From Adiantum capillus-veneris (taxonomy: Eukaryota; Streptophyta; Polypodiopsida; Polypodiales; Pteridaceae), in contig CM043956.1 of assembly GCA_014529385.2 (NCBI GenBank), forward strand, positions 61,514,120 to 61,578,119: a stretch of DNA of 64,000 bases, written 5' to 3'. Shown in pieces: positions 23,022 to 33,794 of the stretch (position 1 is the stretch's first letter; each line of letters begins with the position of its first letter). Both the position numbers and the translations under genes were made by a program. The notes below the pieces were generated by a model. That model made no database searches. It was not told the DNA's origin and saw only the letters and a list, made by a program, of their open reading frames with translations.

Positions 23022-24821
23022 CTACAACTCCGCTTCCCTTTGTTTGGCTGTCTCAATCTCTACTTCCTTTGCCTTGGACCTTTCTTTTATCTTGCTGAGC
23101 AGTTCATGCACTATGTGCATGTCTTTTTCATCATCATCTGTCAACTCTAAAGCTCTTTCCACCACCACCTCCACTGGCTTTGGCTCTTCTAGTATTTTCG
23201 GTCGGTCCAGTTTCTCTTCACTTTCTTTTTTACTCTTTGTCTTTTTCTCCGTCTCTCTCCGTTCATCTTGTTTTTGTAGGGTGATCCCATAAACTGCCTC
23301 AAGGGCCTCTTCTTCGGTGTATCCTATCTCAACCAGATCCTCATAATCATTTCTCTTTTGCTGAACTGGATCTATCTTCTTTTCTTTGGTCTCGGCTTCT
23401 GGCTTTTCCAAAACATCTGTGTCCACCTCTACTGTAGTCTCTTCCACAATTTTTTCCGTCTTCTTTGGGCTTGGTACATCAGTCATAGAGGGATGTTTGT
23501 CCTCAGCTTCCTTGGCTTTCCCTTTGTCGGCTTGCCCATCTTTCTCTTGAGGCTTAGTAGACCCATCTACTTTCCTTTTCCCCTTGTCGTTTTTTTTCAG
23601 CTCAGTTTTTAATTGCTGTACCTCCTCTTCAGTGTATGGCTTGACAGGTTGCTGCTCCAAAATAGCCTCTGAATCCTCATAAGCTTTAATATATTGATCG
23701 TATTGATCAATATGTGGCCTGGCCGAGCTAGTTCCGACTTTAGTGGGGTCTCGCACCCACTTTTCTTCAAAGTCACCCTTTAGAGCTCTTTCCGCTCTAA
23801 ACTGCTCCAATAATCTTTCCATTCTTGCTGCTTTCTGACTTTTGGTTTGCTTGGGAGAAAGCTTCTTCTTTAATTTCTTCTTAAGTGGCTCGTCCACATC
23901 CTCTTCAGGTTCTGAAACTACTTCTAGTTTCTGGCGTGCTCTTGTGGATGCCCTCTTGGATACTTCGGGCTGTTCTTCCTCCTCGTCGGCTTCTCTAAGC
24001 CACTCATTCTGGGAGGGAGCCTTTGGCCACTGATCTCTAGCTCCAATAGCTTCATAAGCTATTCTTGTCAGAACTTCCGCTCCTCCTATGTATTTTGGCT
24101 TCTCGTTGTGCATGGCAATTACTTGCTCGTGGATGTGTTGAGTGTAATTCACCTCTTTTGGCATATTGCTTTTTAATGCCCATGTGATGGTGGTCGCAAT
24201 GGCATGGGGTGGTGTCGTATACTTTTGCGGTCTTTTACTACAAACATGAAGAAATTGGTTGTACAGTCGGCAAAGGGTTGCCGCTCTTGGGTCCTTCATA
24301 TCTCCATAGGTCGCATTCTGTTTCTTGGGCCCATAGACCTCTATGGCCTCCCTTCTTTCCCTGATTGAGCTCCCTTTGTTGTGCAGCTTCAATGCGTCTG
24401 CAATTAGCTGTGGAGTGATCTGTACTTCTACCTTCTCTCCATCCATGGCTGTCAATGTGGCTTTTCCATCCTTCTGAATGGATGTTGCCAACTCGTACAC
24501 TCTTCTTGTATCCACACCTGATGGTCTCGAGGTGAAGAAACTGTGCAAGTCTGCCCTTTCCAGGTACCTGCTGATGTCTTCTGACCTGCTATAATCTACC
24601 AATTCCTGTGGGATCATCGGTACATCCACCGCTTGCCCTTGAGGATCTCTGAAAGTCCCCTGGTAGATCTTTATTCCCTCTTTCTCCAATACTGCTTCCT
24701 CCACCCAAGTTTTGGTTGGCTTGAGGGTTTCTGCTGGAATGTCAAATGGTTCCGCTTCTGCAATAACATCTTTGATTGTCGGTCTTTTTCTCTTCGTTGC
24801 CGATGACTTGGTGGAATCCAT
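23022..24821 (-). CDS. Extra 3' ORF 1: putative plant retrotransposon accessory protein
   Basis: This intact frame has 599 residues from ATG 24821 (MDSTKSSATKRKR, a basic N-terminus that could act as a nuclear signal). Residues about 75-270 include a block, RRVYELATSIQK...VQITPQLIADALKL, resembling the accessory domain seen in ORFs of plant Gypsy elements. The rest is highly charged, Lys/Glu-rich and probably disordered, with a KKKLKKKLSPKQ basic patch. It is preceded by the second palindrome array, which may act as its own leader. The accessory-domain likeness is from memory of the pattern and needs a profile search. Confidence 0.65.
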   Translation of the reverse strand: MDSTKSSATKRKRPTIKDVIAEAEPFDIPAETLKPTKTWVEEAVLEKEGIKIYQGTFRDPQGQAVDVPMIPQELVDYSRSEDISRYLERADLHSFFTSRPSGVDTRRVYELATSIQKDGKATLTAMDGEKVEVQITPQLIADALKLHNKGSSIRERREAIEVYGPKKQNATYGDMKDPRAATLCRLYNQFLHVCSKRPQKYTTPPHAIATTITWALKSNMPKEVNYTQHIHEQVIAMHNEKPKYIGGAEVLTRIAYEAIGARDQWPKAPSQNEWLREADEEEEQPEVSKRASTRARQKLEVVSEPEEDVDEPLKKKLKKKLSPKQTKSQKAARMERLLEQFRAERALKGDFEEKWVRDPTKVGTSSARPHIDQYDQYIKAYEDSEAILEQQPVKPYTEEEVQQLKTELKKNDKGKRKVDGSTKPQEKDGQADKGKAKEAEDKHPSMTDVPSPKKTEKIVEETTVEVDTDVLEKPEAETKEKKIDPVQQKRNDYEDLVEIGYTEEEALEAVYGITLQKQDERRETEKKTKSKKESEEKLDRPKILEEPKPVEVVVERALELTDDDEKDMHIVHELLSKIKERSKAKEVEIETAKQREAEL

Positions 24822-24987
24822 GGATCTTGTAACTCCAATTTCAGAAGTTAGCGTCTTTTTAGTACTGAAAGCCGAAATGAAGCTTTTAACTATCCAAATG
24901 ACTTGAAAATTGAAACATGAGCTATTCAGGGCCTAAGGATGCAAGGTAGGTGAAAAAATATGCAAAGTGGGCTCAAAATCATGCTGG

Positions 24988-25998
24988 AGACATCATACGC
25001 GTATGATGTCTTTTGTGTCAAAATGACTTCATATTGGTGGTGCTTGTAGTTGATAGTGTATACATGATTATCATATGCTTGGATTTGAGTTTGGATCCCA
25101 TTTGGTCAAGTTTTGGCCAATTTAGTCCAGTTCCGGCTCTTGGCAAAATTTTGAAAGGGAATTGGATTTTATGATCCAAATTGGATAAAACTTGGTGATT
25201 CACTTTCAAATGGCATGTAGATCACTTCTATTTGGTGGTTGAAGCCCTGAGGTGCCAAAATCACATAGTGAGACATCATACGCGTATGATGTCTTTTAGT
25301 GTATTTTTGGACCAAATTTCTCTATAAGCTTGGATTTGGCCTTAGATAGGCTTATTCAGTGGATTTATGAAGTTTGGATAGATTTTGGGCTAAAAATGGC
25401 TCTGGAGACATCATACGCGTATGATGTCTTTTTCATCAATTTTGCATGGGATTGGTTCTGTGGACTCCCCATGTACTAGTGAAGGACTGTTCCTACTCAA
25501 ATCTTGGTTTGGACTTGAGTATGTTGGATTTGGGCCAAAAATAGGCTTTAGGTGAAGGATTTTCCCTCAATTGGGCTAATGGGGTGATCCTCTTGACCAA
25601 ATGGTTCCAAATTTCATATGTAGCATGTATTAGATATATATAATGGATGTATGATGACAAATGAGCAGTTTTGGCTCTGTAAGTGCAAATAGACATCATA
25701 CGCGTATGATGTCTTTTGTGTCAAAATGGTGCTTTTTGGTTCCAGATAGCTTGTAGATGTGTTTAACAACAATCCTACAAAGTTTCAATGAGTTTGGAGT
25801 TATTTTGACAAAATTAGGACCAAAAATCAATTTTATGGCCTACTTTGCGTTTTTTTGGTTTTCCTTGGGTTTTCTAACTCCAATTCTCATGATACTTGGT
25901 TCATAGGATGTGATTAACATGTGGAATGAGGCTATGCACTCAAATGTTGAAATGGATGTGAAATTCATGCTGTGAGACATCATACGCGTATGATGTCT
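24988..25998 (-). repeat. Palindrome array A (five copies)
   Basis: Five perfect 24-bp palindromes, each AGACATCATACG followed by its exact reverse complement, start at 24988, 25271, 25406, 25691 and 25975 (spacing 283, 135, 285, 284). The flanking sequence of each unit is loosely similar, so they form a diverged tandem repeat. The array precedes the two extra 3' ORFs in transcription order and mirrors array B in the 5' leader. Confidence 0.95.
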
Positions 25999-27633
25999 TT
26001 TCTTGAAATGTTGGTCTCTTTGTGCAAAGAATGCTTTGTGCTAGTGCCCTAAGCCCTGCTAACTAGTTTTCAACTTAAAAAGTCATCAGTTTAGCTAAAA
26101 AGCCCCCTTATAGGCATTTCAGTCTCCGAAGTCGTCTTTTTGCCTTGGATTTGAATTTCTTCAACTTTTCTTCTCGAGAGTTGCATTTCCAGCTCATTGG
26201 ATATGTTGTGAAGCCATCTATTTGGTTGAACTTGACTTTGGCTCCCCGTTCTCCATCTTTCTCCCTTTGCTTGCCCGAAAGCGTCTTTTTCACCATCGGT
26301 AAGTGAATCAGCTTTCTTTTGGGTTTTGCTTGCAAACATAAGTCATCGATAGTTACTTGAAGCTGCTTGTGAAGTTTCATTTCATTCGATTGTCAATTTC
26401 AGCCGTTATGCCAAAATGACGCTTTGTGTGTCCGCAACCAAATCGGTTGTTCCGACCTACTTTTTGTGATTCAAACTTGGAGATATTCTATGGTTGCATT
26501 GTCCTTGATGTGGTTGAACTTCCTGTGAAGTTTCGTGTTGTTTCAACAACTTTTTCCTGTTTGCCTCTTGCAGGCTCTGTTGACCTAGGATTTTTCCAGT
26601 CGTTCTTTTTCGAGCTTTGAGTGTTAGAAACCCATCTTCTATACTAGGGTAACCCACCTATAAGTTCTTGCAAGGTTTGGTTAGGCGGTTGTGCCACTAC
26701 CTAGCATTCTACCCCATTCCCCGTCTGCTCTTGTTTCTTGGTTTTGGTCAGTTTTCGCGACAAAAGTTAATGATAAGCATCAAAAGCTTATGGCAACGAG
26801 TCTACCTCTCATGTCTGGTGTCCTCTGCGCTCTCGTGGAAGTCGTAGAAGGTCGTAGAAGATCTGTGCTCCTGTGGCTCTCTGCTCTTCTCTAAGAAGGT
26901 AATAGTGTGAATGAGCTTGAAAGTGATGTGAAAAATACTTGACTTCGGACTTCCCGGTTCACTTGCCACCAAATTTGTCATGTGCTCCTATCTCATTGTG
27001 AGATGCGCTTTAGGATCTGAAATTTCCCAAATCGGACTCCGTTTGACGTGTTTTCTTAGAATTCCGTCCACTTGCCAAAATTCTGCCGTTTCGGACTTCC
27101 CGCAACTTTTTGAGAATTGTACCCAATTTTTACCATGGGTTGCCCTTGTCATTAGGACCATCACCGTCTATTCTTTTCTTTTTTCCGATCTCATTTCACC
27201 TGCTTTTTTTTTATTTTTATTTTACTTTTATTAAGAAAATCATAAAAAATAAAGGAAAATAGCAAATTGAAGCCAAAAATTCCAAACATACACAATAAAT
27301 AGCTGGTAACCCTGTGTATATGAATATACACTTATTTGTGATTTTTGGACTTGGATTACCACTTTTTAGCTCCAAAAACACTCTTATTTAGTGATATTTA
27401 CACGTCTAGAGACCCAAATTCATCATTTGATCTCTTCTTGTTGCAAAACAAGGTATATAAGGGCATAAATATTATCAATATCTGCAATCAAACATAAAAA
27501 TTGCAAAATCATGTAAGACACTGCCCTTGTAATATAATTTTTGTTTTTCTTTGTTTTTGTCGCTTGTAGCTGCTTTGTAGCTCCTGTATACCTGTATACC
27601 TCCCCCCCTCCTAGTCTGAGTCCTCCCGGACAA
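25999..27633 (-). other. Non-coding stretch between integrase ORF and array A
   Basis: Only short frames (up to 90 codons, for example 26108-26380 minus) are present, and none is recognised. TCGGACTTCCCG recurs near 26946 and 27092. It may hold a splice acceptor or an internal promoter for the 3' ORFs, but nothing decisive is visible. Confidence 0.5.
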
Positions 27634-30432
27634 CTATGAAGTGTCTGTGGGCAAAGCATTGTAGTTGTTTTGGTCATAAGTTCCCAATGCAATTGTAGAG
27701 CGATGATACAACAGTTTTTCCAATAAAGCTGCTCTTTGTTTGATTGAAGGATTGGTGGTCGGGTTTTGGGTTGGTTTTGGCACTTCGGTAGTAGAATCAG
27801 TAGATGGATTCTTCTTTACCTTGTTGTTATTTTTCACAATCCAAATCTTCTTCCGCTTCGCTTGTGCTTGCCACAAACTCTTTGCGACCCAAACCTGCTT
27901 TGTTCTTTGTGTTGATTTCCTCGCCTTGAAATACCTAGGAGTTTTCGTGGATTGTACTGAAGGGAGTTCTTGTCTACAAATCCTTGGGATCCAAATTTTC
28001 TTGCTATAGCTTTGTGCCCTCATGAACTTTTTTGGAATCCAGATCTGTTTCACTGTCCTTGATTGTCTGGAATCACTCTGTTGTCTGGTATTGAAGACTC
28101 TGTTTTCCACCTTTGTGTTCTCTGGCACAACCTTTTTTGGTCTCCATACCAACTTTGACTCCGTTTTTTCCCAAGGTTGAGCTGTTATATTATTGCTTGT
28201 CTTCCTTATCCAATGTTGAGAATTCCTCGTCGAAGAGTAATCCGGTTGTATAGAAACTTTTGGTTGCCATTGCTTCTTCTTTTTCTCTGGTTGTTGTTTA
28301 CCTTTGTTCTTGGATTCTTCCTTTGGAGTTGGCTCTGCTCCTTTGGTGAACTTAACTGATTGACTTTCACCTTCGTATTTGATAAGCACTGATTTAGAAC
28401 TCCAGTCAATCATTGCATTGTATTGCTTCTGCCATGGTTGTCCTAGCAATAATGGATGTTGTGTAGCTTGGTCTTCAACCACGTAAAACATATGAGGATA
28501 CACATACTGGTTAATCTGTATATGTAAAACTGTGCATCCGACAGTTTTGATTGAATTCTCAGAGTAACTCTTTAACTCTTGCTTGGCAGTTTGTAATTTA
28601 GTGTCATTTGTCAATTGTCTATACAAACTGAGTGAAAGTAGGTTAGTTTGAGCTCCTGAATCCAATAGTGCTCTGGCTTCGATTTGGTTGGTTCCTACTT
28701 TGCATTCAATGATGGGTTCTTCTATGTCATTATCCATTTCTGTTATACTGACTGCGTTTATTAGTATTGCTCCTTCATTGCGCTGTTTCTGACGCAGTAG
28801 TCTTCTTTTCTCCATTCTTTCCTTCGCCTTGGCTTGCGCTTCCTCCACAATCTTTTTCTTTTTCTGGACACGCAGCTTTTCTTGATGTATTTTGAGAAGC
28901 ATGTCTTGGGTTAGCGGAAAAAGATACTTTTTCACTCTGCATCCACTAATCCAATTGGGCATTTCTTCTCCGTCTAATGTAGCAAGCTTGACGGCTCCAC
29001 TTGGTGATAGATCTTTAATCACGAGAGGTCCCATCCCTCGCTTTTTAAGCTTCTTAGCATGTTGTTTCAGAGTGTAAACTAGAACATAGTCCCCAACCTT
29101 AAACTCTTTAGTCCGCACATGCTTATCAAAAAATTCCTTTTGTCGCCTTTTTTGAGCGTAGATAGAAGCTACTGCTTTTAGGCGAAGCTCGTCTAGCTTT
29201 TCCAGGTCATCTATTCTATCAGAAAGCTCGTGCCCTCTCCACTCTAGATCCTTAGCCACCCTTAAGGTTGAAATCAAGAATTCTATTGGTAAGATAGCAT
29301 TTAGCCCAAAAACCATGTTATATGGGGTCGTTCCTATTGATGTTTTATATGCTACCCTATATGCCCATAATGTTGAATGCAACTTCTGGTCCCAGTCAGT
29401 TCTCGACTCAGATACAATCTTTGTAAGGACCGTGCATATGGTTTTGTTTGTTGCTTCAGCTTGTCCGTTTGCTTGTGGATGATACGGGGCTGATTTCCTA
29501 TGGATTGCCATGAATTCATCTAGAAGGATCTCTATCACTTCATTTATAAAATGTGTGCCTCGATCACTCACAATTTCTATTGGCAATCCATATCGCACAA
29601 AGACGTATTCATATAGAAATTGTGCCGTGGTCCTGGCATCTGCTTTTTGAGTTGCCTTTGCTTCGACCCACTTTGTTAGATAGTCTGTAGCCACAACGAT
29701 GTATTGTGCATGAGTCTTATATGCAGGAGGTGAAATGGGTCCGACATAATCAATCCCCCATTTTGCAAAAGCTCTTGCCCCCATCATTGGTCTAAGCGGC
29801 ATATCATCTCTTTTAAGTGGTACTTTGGTCCGCTGACAGTCATCACACCGTTTAACGTATTCCTCAGCGTCCATATGTAATGTTGGCCACCATATTCCTG
29901 CGGCTAAGACAAGTTTTGTTGTCTTATCACCTGAGAAATGGCCTCCACCTACTCCTCCATGAGCTTGCTCCAGGATTATCACATACTCAGACTCTGATGC
30001 GCAAATCCTAAGCTGGTTGTCTTTACCTCTCTTATAGAGTTGATCTCCTATTAAAGCGTAATCTCTAGCTTCTGTCTCTACAGATTTCTGACGAGCTTTT
30101 GACGTTCCTTCTGGGAAAGTTCTATTTGTGAGATATTCAACAATATACTGACTCCATTCCGGAGCGATCATTATCTGATATAATGTCGAATACTCTGCTG
30201 GCGGTTTTGATGAACATACAATACATACAGTGACATATTCATGTACGCTTTCTTTCATTCCTGGCCAATAGACTCCCAATTGTAACAAATTCCTATATGT
30301 GTTCCTTCTTGAACAATGAAATGCACATTCCTGAACATGTGCTTCGCGCAGATATATATTATATTCCTCAGGATTGATGCATAGTCGTAAAACATGATCA
30401 TTTCCCAATTGATACAACCTTCCTGCAACCAA
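27634..30432 (-). CDS. Integrase with tandem H2C2 fingers and a second retropepsin-like domain
   Basis: The frame has 932 codons. It contains two H2C2 zinc-binding modules of identical spacing: H32-H39-C70-C73 and H158-H165-C196-C199. The integrase core follows with catalytic D228, D290 and E326 (DD35E). After a basic linker at about 530-560 comes a retropepsin-like domain with LLDSGAQTNLL (D591) and HPLLLGQPW. The tail (about 720-890) repeats W-[IV]-[PA]-K motifs such as KQIWIPKK and KKIWIPR. Integrase inserts the cDNA; roles of the extra modules are unknown. The frame lacks a natural start and is shifted relative to the upstream RNase H frame. Confidence 0.8.
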   Translation of the reverse strand: MVAGRLYQLGNDHVLRLCINPEEYNIYLREAHVQECAFHCSRRNTYRNLLQLGVYWPGMKESVHEYVTVCIVCSSKPPAEYSTLYQIMIAPEWSQYIVEYLTNRTFPEGTSKARQKSVETEARDYALIGDQLYKRGKDNQLRICASESEYVIILEQAHGGVGGGHFSGDKTTKLVLAAGIWWPTLHMDAEEYVKRCDDCQRTKVPLKRDDMPLRPMMGARAFAKWGIDYVGPISPPAYKTHAQYIVVATDYLTKWVEAKATQKADARTTAQFLYEYVFVRYGLPIEIVSDRGTHFINEVIEILLDEFMAIHRKSAPYHPQANGQAEATNKTICTVLTKIVSESRTDWDQKLHSTLWAYRVAYKTSIGTTPYNMVFGLNAILPIEFLISTLRVAKDLEWRGHELSDRIDDLEKLDELRLKAVASIYAQKRRQKEFFDKHVRTKEFKVGDYVLVYTLKQHAKKLKKRGMGPLVIKDLSPSGAVKLATLDGEEMPNWISGCRVKKYLFPLTQDMLLKIHQEKLRVQKKKKIVEEAQAKAKERMEKRRLLRQKQRNEGAILINAVSITEMDNDIEEPIIECKVGTNQIEARALLDSGAQTNLLSLSLYRQLTNDTKLQTAKQELKSYSENSIKTVGCTVLHIQINQYVYPHMFYVVEDQATQHPLLLGQPWQKQYNAMIDWSSKSVLIKYEGESQSVKFTKGAEPTPKEESKNKGKQQPEKKKKQWQPKVSIQPDYSSTRNSQHWIRKTSNNITAQPWEKTESKLVWRPKKVVPENTKVENRVFNTRQQSDSRQSRTVKQIWIPKKFMRAQSYSKKIWIPRICRQELPSVQSTKTPRYFKARKSTQRTKQVWVAKSLWQAQAKRKKIWIVKNNNKVKKNPSTDSTTEVPKPTQNPTTNPSIKQRAALLEKLLYHRSTIALGTYDQNNYNALPTDTS

Positions 30433-31511
30433 TTGAAGATTCTTGGATTGCTGAATAGCAATATGTTTCTGGTTGTATTCTCTTCTATCAAACTCTCCTC
30501 ATAGGTTAATAGGCTAACGACATTTTGAGACCACTTCGGTATCATTTCTATGTTGAACAAGTACGCGTCTGGCATGTCGTCATCTACTCCTATAGGGTCT
30601 TCTCCATTCGTCAATCGCGAAAGATGATCAGCTCTAAGATGTGTTTTTCCTTTCTTTACTACTACCGTGAAGTCGAATTCCAGTAAGATAATGAACCATC
30701 TCACTATTCTCCCGGTATTGCATGGTTTATTCACTAGGTAGAGCAAGGCTTGGTGATCCGTAAAAAACACAAACTTGTTGGCTAGAAGATAATGCCGAAA
30801 TTTCTTCACAGCATATATCATTCCTAATCCCTCTCGCTCTGTTGTGGTGTAATTCTTCTCTGCATTGTTGAGCTGTCGACTGGCGTAACAGATAGGAAAA
30901 TCCATGTTTCCTTCTTCTGGCTGAGCCAGAATGCATCCTATTGCATATGCCGAAGCATCTATATGCACATGGAATATCTTCTCCCAATCTGGTGATTTCA
31001 AGACTGGAGCAGTAATGAGTGCCTCTTTCAATTTCTTGAATGATTCCTCACACTCCTCTGTCCATTCAAAGTTCACTATTAGCCTGTAAAGTGGTTGGCC
31101 TATTATAGCGTACATGTAAATGAATCGTCTATAATATCCGCAATGTCCCATAAAGCTCTGTACTTGTTTCGCATTGGTTGGTCTAGGCATATCCACTATA
31201 ACTTTTATCTTCTCTAAATCCGTGGATATTCCGTTTTGTGAGACAATATGTCCCAGAATTTTGCCCTGTCGGACCATAAACACACATTTCTCAGGATTGA
31301 GACAAATGCGATATGTCCTACATTTCTCAAATACTTTTCTTAGGTGTTCTAGATGCTCATCTCTCAGAAGAGAATGTACACATAAGTCATCCATGTATAT
31401 TTCTAGAAACAACCTTAAGTATTCTTTGAAAGCATGCGTCATCAGCCCTGGAAGGTTGCGGGAGCATTGGTTAGACCAAAAGGCATAACCCGATAAGCAT
31501 AAATTCCCCAC
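30255..31511 (-). pseudogene. RT (palm/thumb) and RNase H part of pol
   Basis: After a frame change from the upstream RT segment, this frame carries the catalytic YMDD (residues 39-42), the thumb region and one RNase H domain (HVHIDASAYAIGCILAQ, then TTEREGLGMIYAVKKFRHYL, then FFTDHQALLYL and RADHLSRL). About 80 residues after the RNase H-integrase connection the true frame continues as the integrase ORF, so a second shift lies near 30430-30470. Only one RNase H domain is seen, so this is not the dual-RNase-H arrangement of Tat elements. Confidence 0.8.
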
Positions 31512-32488
31512 TCCGTTGCAAAAGCTGTTTTATGTTGATCTTCCAGTGCTATGGCTAGCTGGTTATATCCTGAAAAACCATCAAGAAAGGAGTATGCTGT
31601 TTTCCCTGATACACGCTCTAGAACATGATCAGTTATCGGCAGGGGATAATTGTCCCTGATTGTTGCAGCATTCACTTTCTTTAAGTTGACACACACTCGG
31701 AGTTTTCCGTTCTTCTTGGGTACCACCACAATCGGAGATACCCAATCGGTGTGTTCAATCTCGTATATGAATTCAGCTTCCATTAGCTTATCTATCTCTT
31801 CTTTGATTCGCTTAGCAAACGTATCATTATATGTGTATGGTCTCTGTCTGCTAGGCTTTGCGTCTTGTTTTAGTGGGATTGTGTGTTGGCATATCGATGG
31901 GTCAACTCCCTTTAAGTCCTTATAAGACCATGCAAACACATCCCTGTACTCTCTGAGAAGACTCAAAAGTCTCTCTTCCTCGCCTGGAGACAAATCTGTG
32001 GCTATGTACACCGGTCTAGGTGTCTCACCTGGAGCTGCTAAATCAACTTTTTTTGCATCCTCCGGTCCGTCATAAGATTCGTTCTCCCTTCTCTCTCGAA
32101 TAGGTTGGGTTAATACCACCTTCCTATCCTCTATTGTGAATTTCCTGTAGTGAGAGGGAACATCCATGTTTTCCTTGATTTTGGCGTTTTCGTCCTCTCC
32201 ACTCTCAATTTCTGTCGTCCAAACTTCTTTCAGAGTTTTCTTGAGCTCTCTGTACTTGTTTCTACGTTCTAACTTGGACTCCGTGTGTTCTCTGTTGCGC
32301 TTGTTCTTTTCTGATTTTTCTGTTTCAGTTTTCGTTTCATTCCTTTGAACTTGATTTCTTGAGCTTCTTTTGTCTTTTCGTAAGCTCTTTTGATCATTGC
32401 CTCTCATTCTTCCAGAAATCTTGTCCTTAACACAATCTTCCGCCTTTACTAGCATTAGGAATTGATTTTTTCCTCTTATTCTAGGCAT
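31442..32488 (-). pseudogene. RT N-terminal part of pol
   Basis: After a Lys/Arg/Glu-rich N-terminus, the typical Gypsy RT entry appears: YRDVFAWSYKDLKGVDPSIC, then SPIVVVPKKNGKLRVCVNLK, YPLPITDHVLERVSGKTAYS, FLDGFSGYNQ and MPFGLTNAPATFQ. The frame stops right after TFQG. The next RT residues (LMTHAF...YMDD) are in the neighbouring frame, consistent with loss of one base near 31450. That lesion separates fingers from the catalytic palm motif, so this copy cannot make a full RT. Confidence 0.8.
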
Positions 32489-32841
32489 CGGATTGGTTCT
32501 AACCCCCTTTGTTTTTCTTTTGCTCTATAGCGTTTCTGGCGTTGTTTAGTTTGGTTCGGAAAATCATAAAATCGGACATCCGTTATAGTTTCTTCGTTTC
32601 CGCTTGAATTGTCCGTTGACTCGTTGTCTGCTTCATTTCCCCACTCTGGATGATCGGGAATGTCGTGAAACACCTCTTCTTCATCTTCCTTTTCCAGTGT
32701 ATCGTTCTTTTCAGTTTCTTTTTCGAGTATAGTTCTCACATGAAGTACGGAACCACGTCGTACCCGTCCTTGTCGCAAAATTTCGTTGTGGGACCATCCG
32801 GAATTGCACAAACATCTAGGGTTGCTAGAATGTGTGTCCAT
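32476..32841 (-). pseudogene. Acidic linker between protease and RT
   Basis: A 121-codon frame rich in Glu, Asp and Asn, without a known domain. Its stop overlaps the ATG of the RT frame (ATG 32488) by 13 bases, and it overlaps the protease frame upstream. It is probably polyprotein linker in a shifted frame. Confidence 0.5.
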
Positions 32842-33460
32842 TCTAATGGTTCAAGCGTGTCCTCTGGAAAGGGTTCTCCTATATAAGTTTCGTCTTCGAT
32901 AGCCCTTTCTAAAACATATTCTTCTCGCCTCAGACTTCCACATTTCGAGGCTCCACACATCCATAACTCCTTGGACTTACCTAACCAAGCTGGAAATTCG
33001 GATCCCGCCAAAGTAGCTGAATCAAACTCCTCTACCGGTGTTCGGTTCACATCTTTGTAGCTATGGTCTCTCAGGTTCACACGTGTAGTGGTTTCCATAT
33101 TTCTCAGGTATATGTGATCGTAGCCCCAATCCTGGACCATTTTCAACTGTCTCATGAATGGTCTTCCCAGTATGATATCATAGTTATTCTCCTTGCCAAA
33201 ATCGACAATAGCAAAAGTATGTTCGTATTCAATGCCGCAAGAAGTCACTACGACTTTCTCTAATAACCCCATAGGTTTCTCCATGTGTCCATCTGCTAAT
33301 TGGAGTTTCAACCTAGTCTTCCTTATTGCTGGTTTCCCCCATTTTTTTCCAGATTTCTTTTGTAGCAATGGCTACCCCAGCTCCGCTGTCTAGTATTGCC
33401 ATCGTGTTCACTCCTTGGAATTCAACTGGTAAGGTTGTATTCCCCTCTTCACCTTGCAAT
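32736..33460 (-). pseudogene. Retroviral-type aspartic protease (canonical position)
   Basis: ILDSGAGVAIATKEIW, with the catalytic DSG at 33382-33390, opens the domain, preceded by a strand LPVEFQGVNTM. A run of seven A (plus-strand T, 33342-33348) marks a frame change. The remainder (LQLADGHMEKPMGL...DIILGRPFMRQL) continues in another frame down to 32736. Protease cleaves the Gag-Pol polyprotein during particle maturation. The shift within the domain argues that this copy is dead. Confidence 0.75.
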
Positions 33461-33794
33461 ACTCTCCGACCTTGTTTAAGGGTACAGGCTTAGCGTTCTT
33501 TTGTGGTTTGCTCAGCTCTTGTATACCCTCTTGCAGTCTCGATGTTGGGTATTTTATCCCAAATTTCTCCAAGCATTTTCCTACAGTGGTCCACATATGT
33601 GGTCTTAGCCTCAAAAGCTCAGCTAGAGTGATAGTGCATGTCACTGGTGTTGACAAGATCTCTATCAATCCTTGCGAGTCCATGACTTTTTCTGATGAGA
33701 TTCTTCGTGAGGGAAGTGCTCTAATCTCGGATTTTGCTTCATACTCTCCTAAGTATGAAGGTAAGGTATTCAGTGAATGAGGTTTGCTCTCCAT
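33408..33794 (-). pseudogene. Gag-protease spacer frame
   Basis: A 128-codon frame from ATG 33794, overlapping the end of the nucleocapsid ORF by 25 bases. It contains ITLAELLRLRPHMW, a short helix block often found just before plant Gypsy proteases. It ends at the point where the protease is read in a different frame. Confidence 0.5.

Noticed and set aside
24988-25998. CRISPR-like array
   Set aside because: Repeats are perfect palindromes with long, related spacers of 110-260 bp inside a retrotransposon in eukaryotic DNA.
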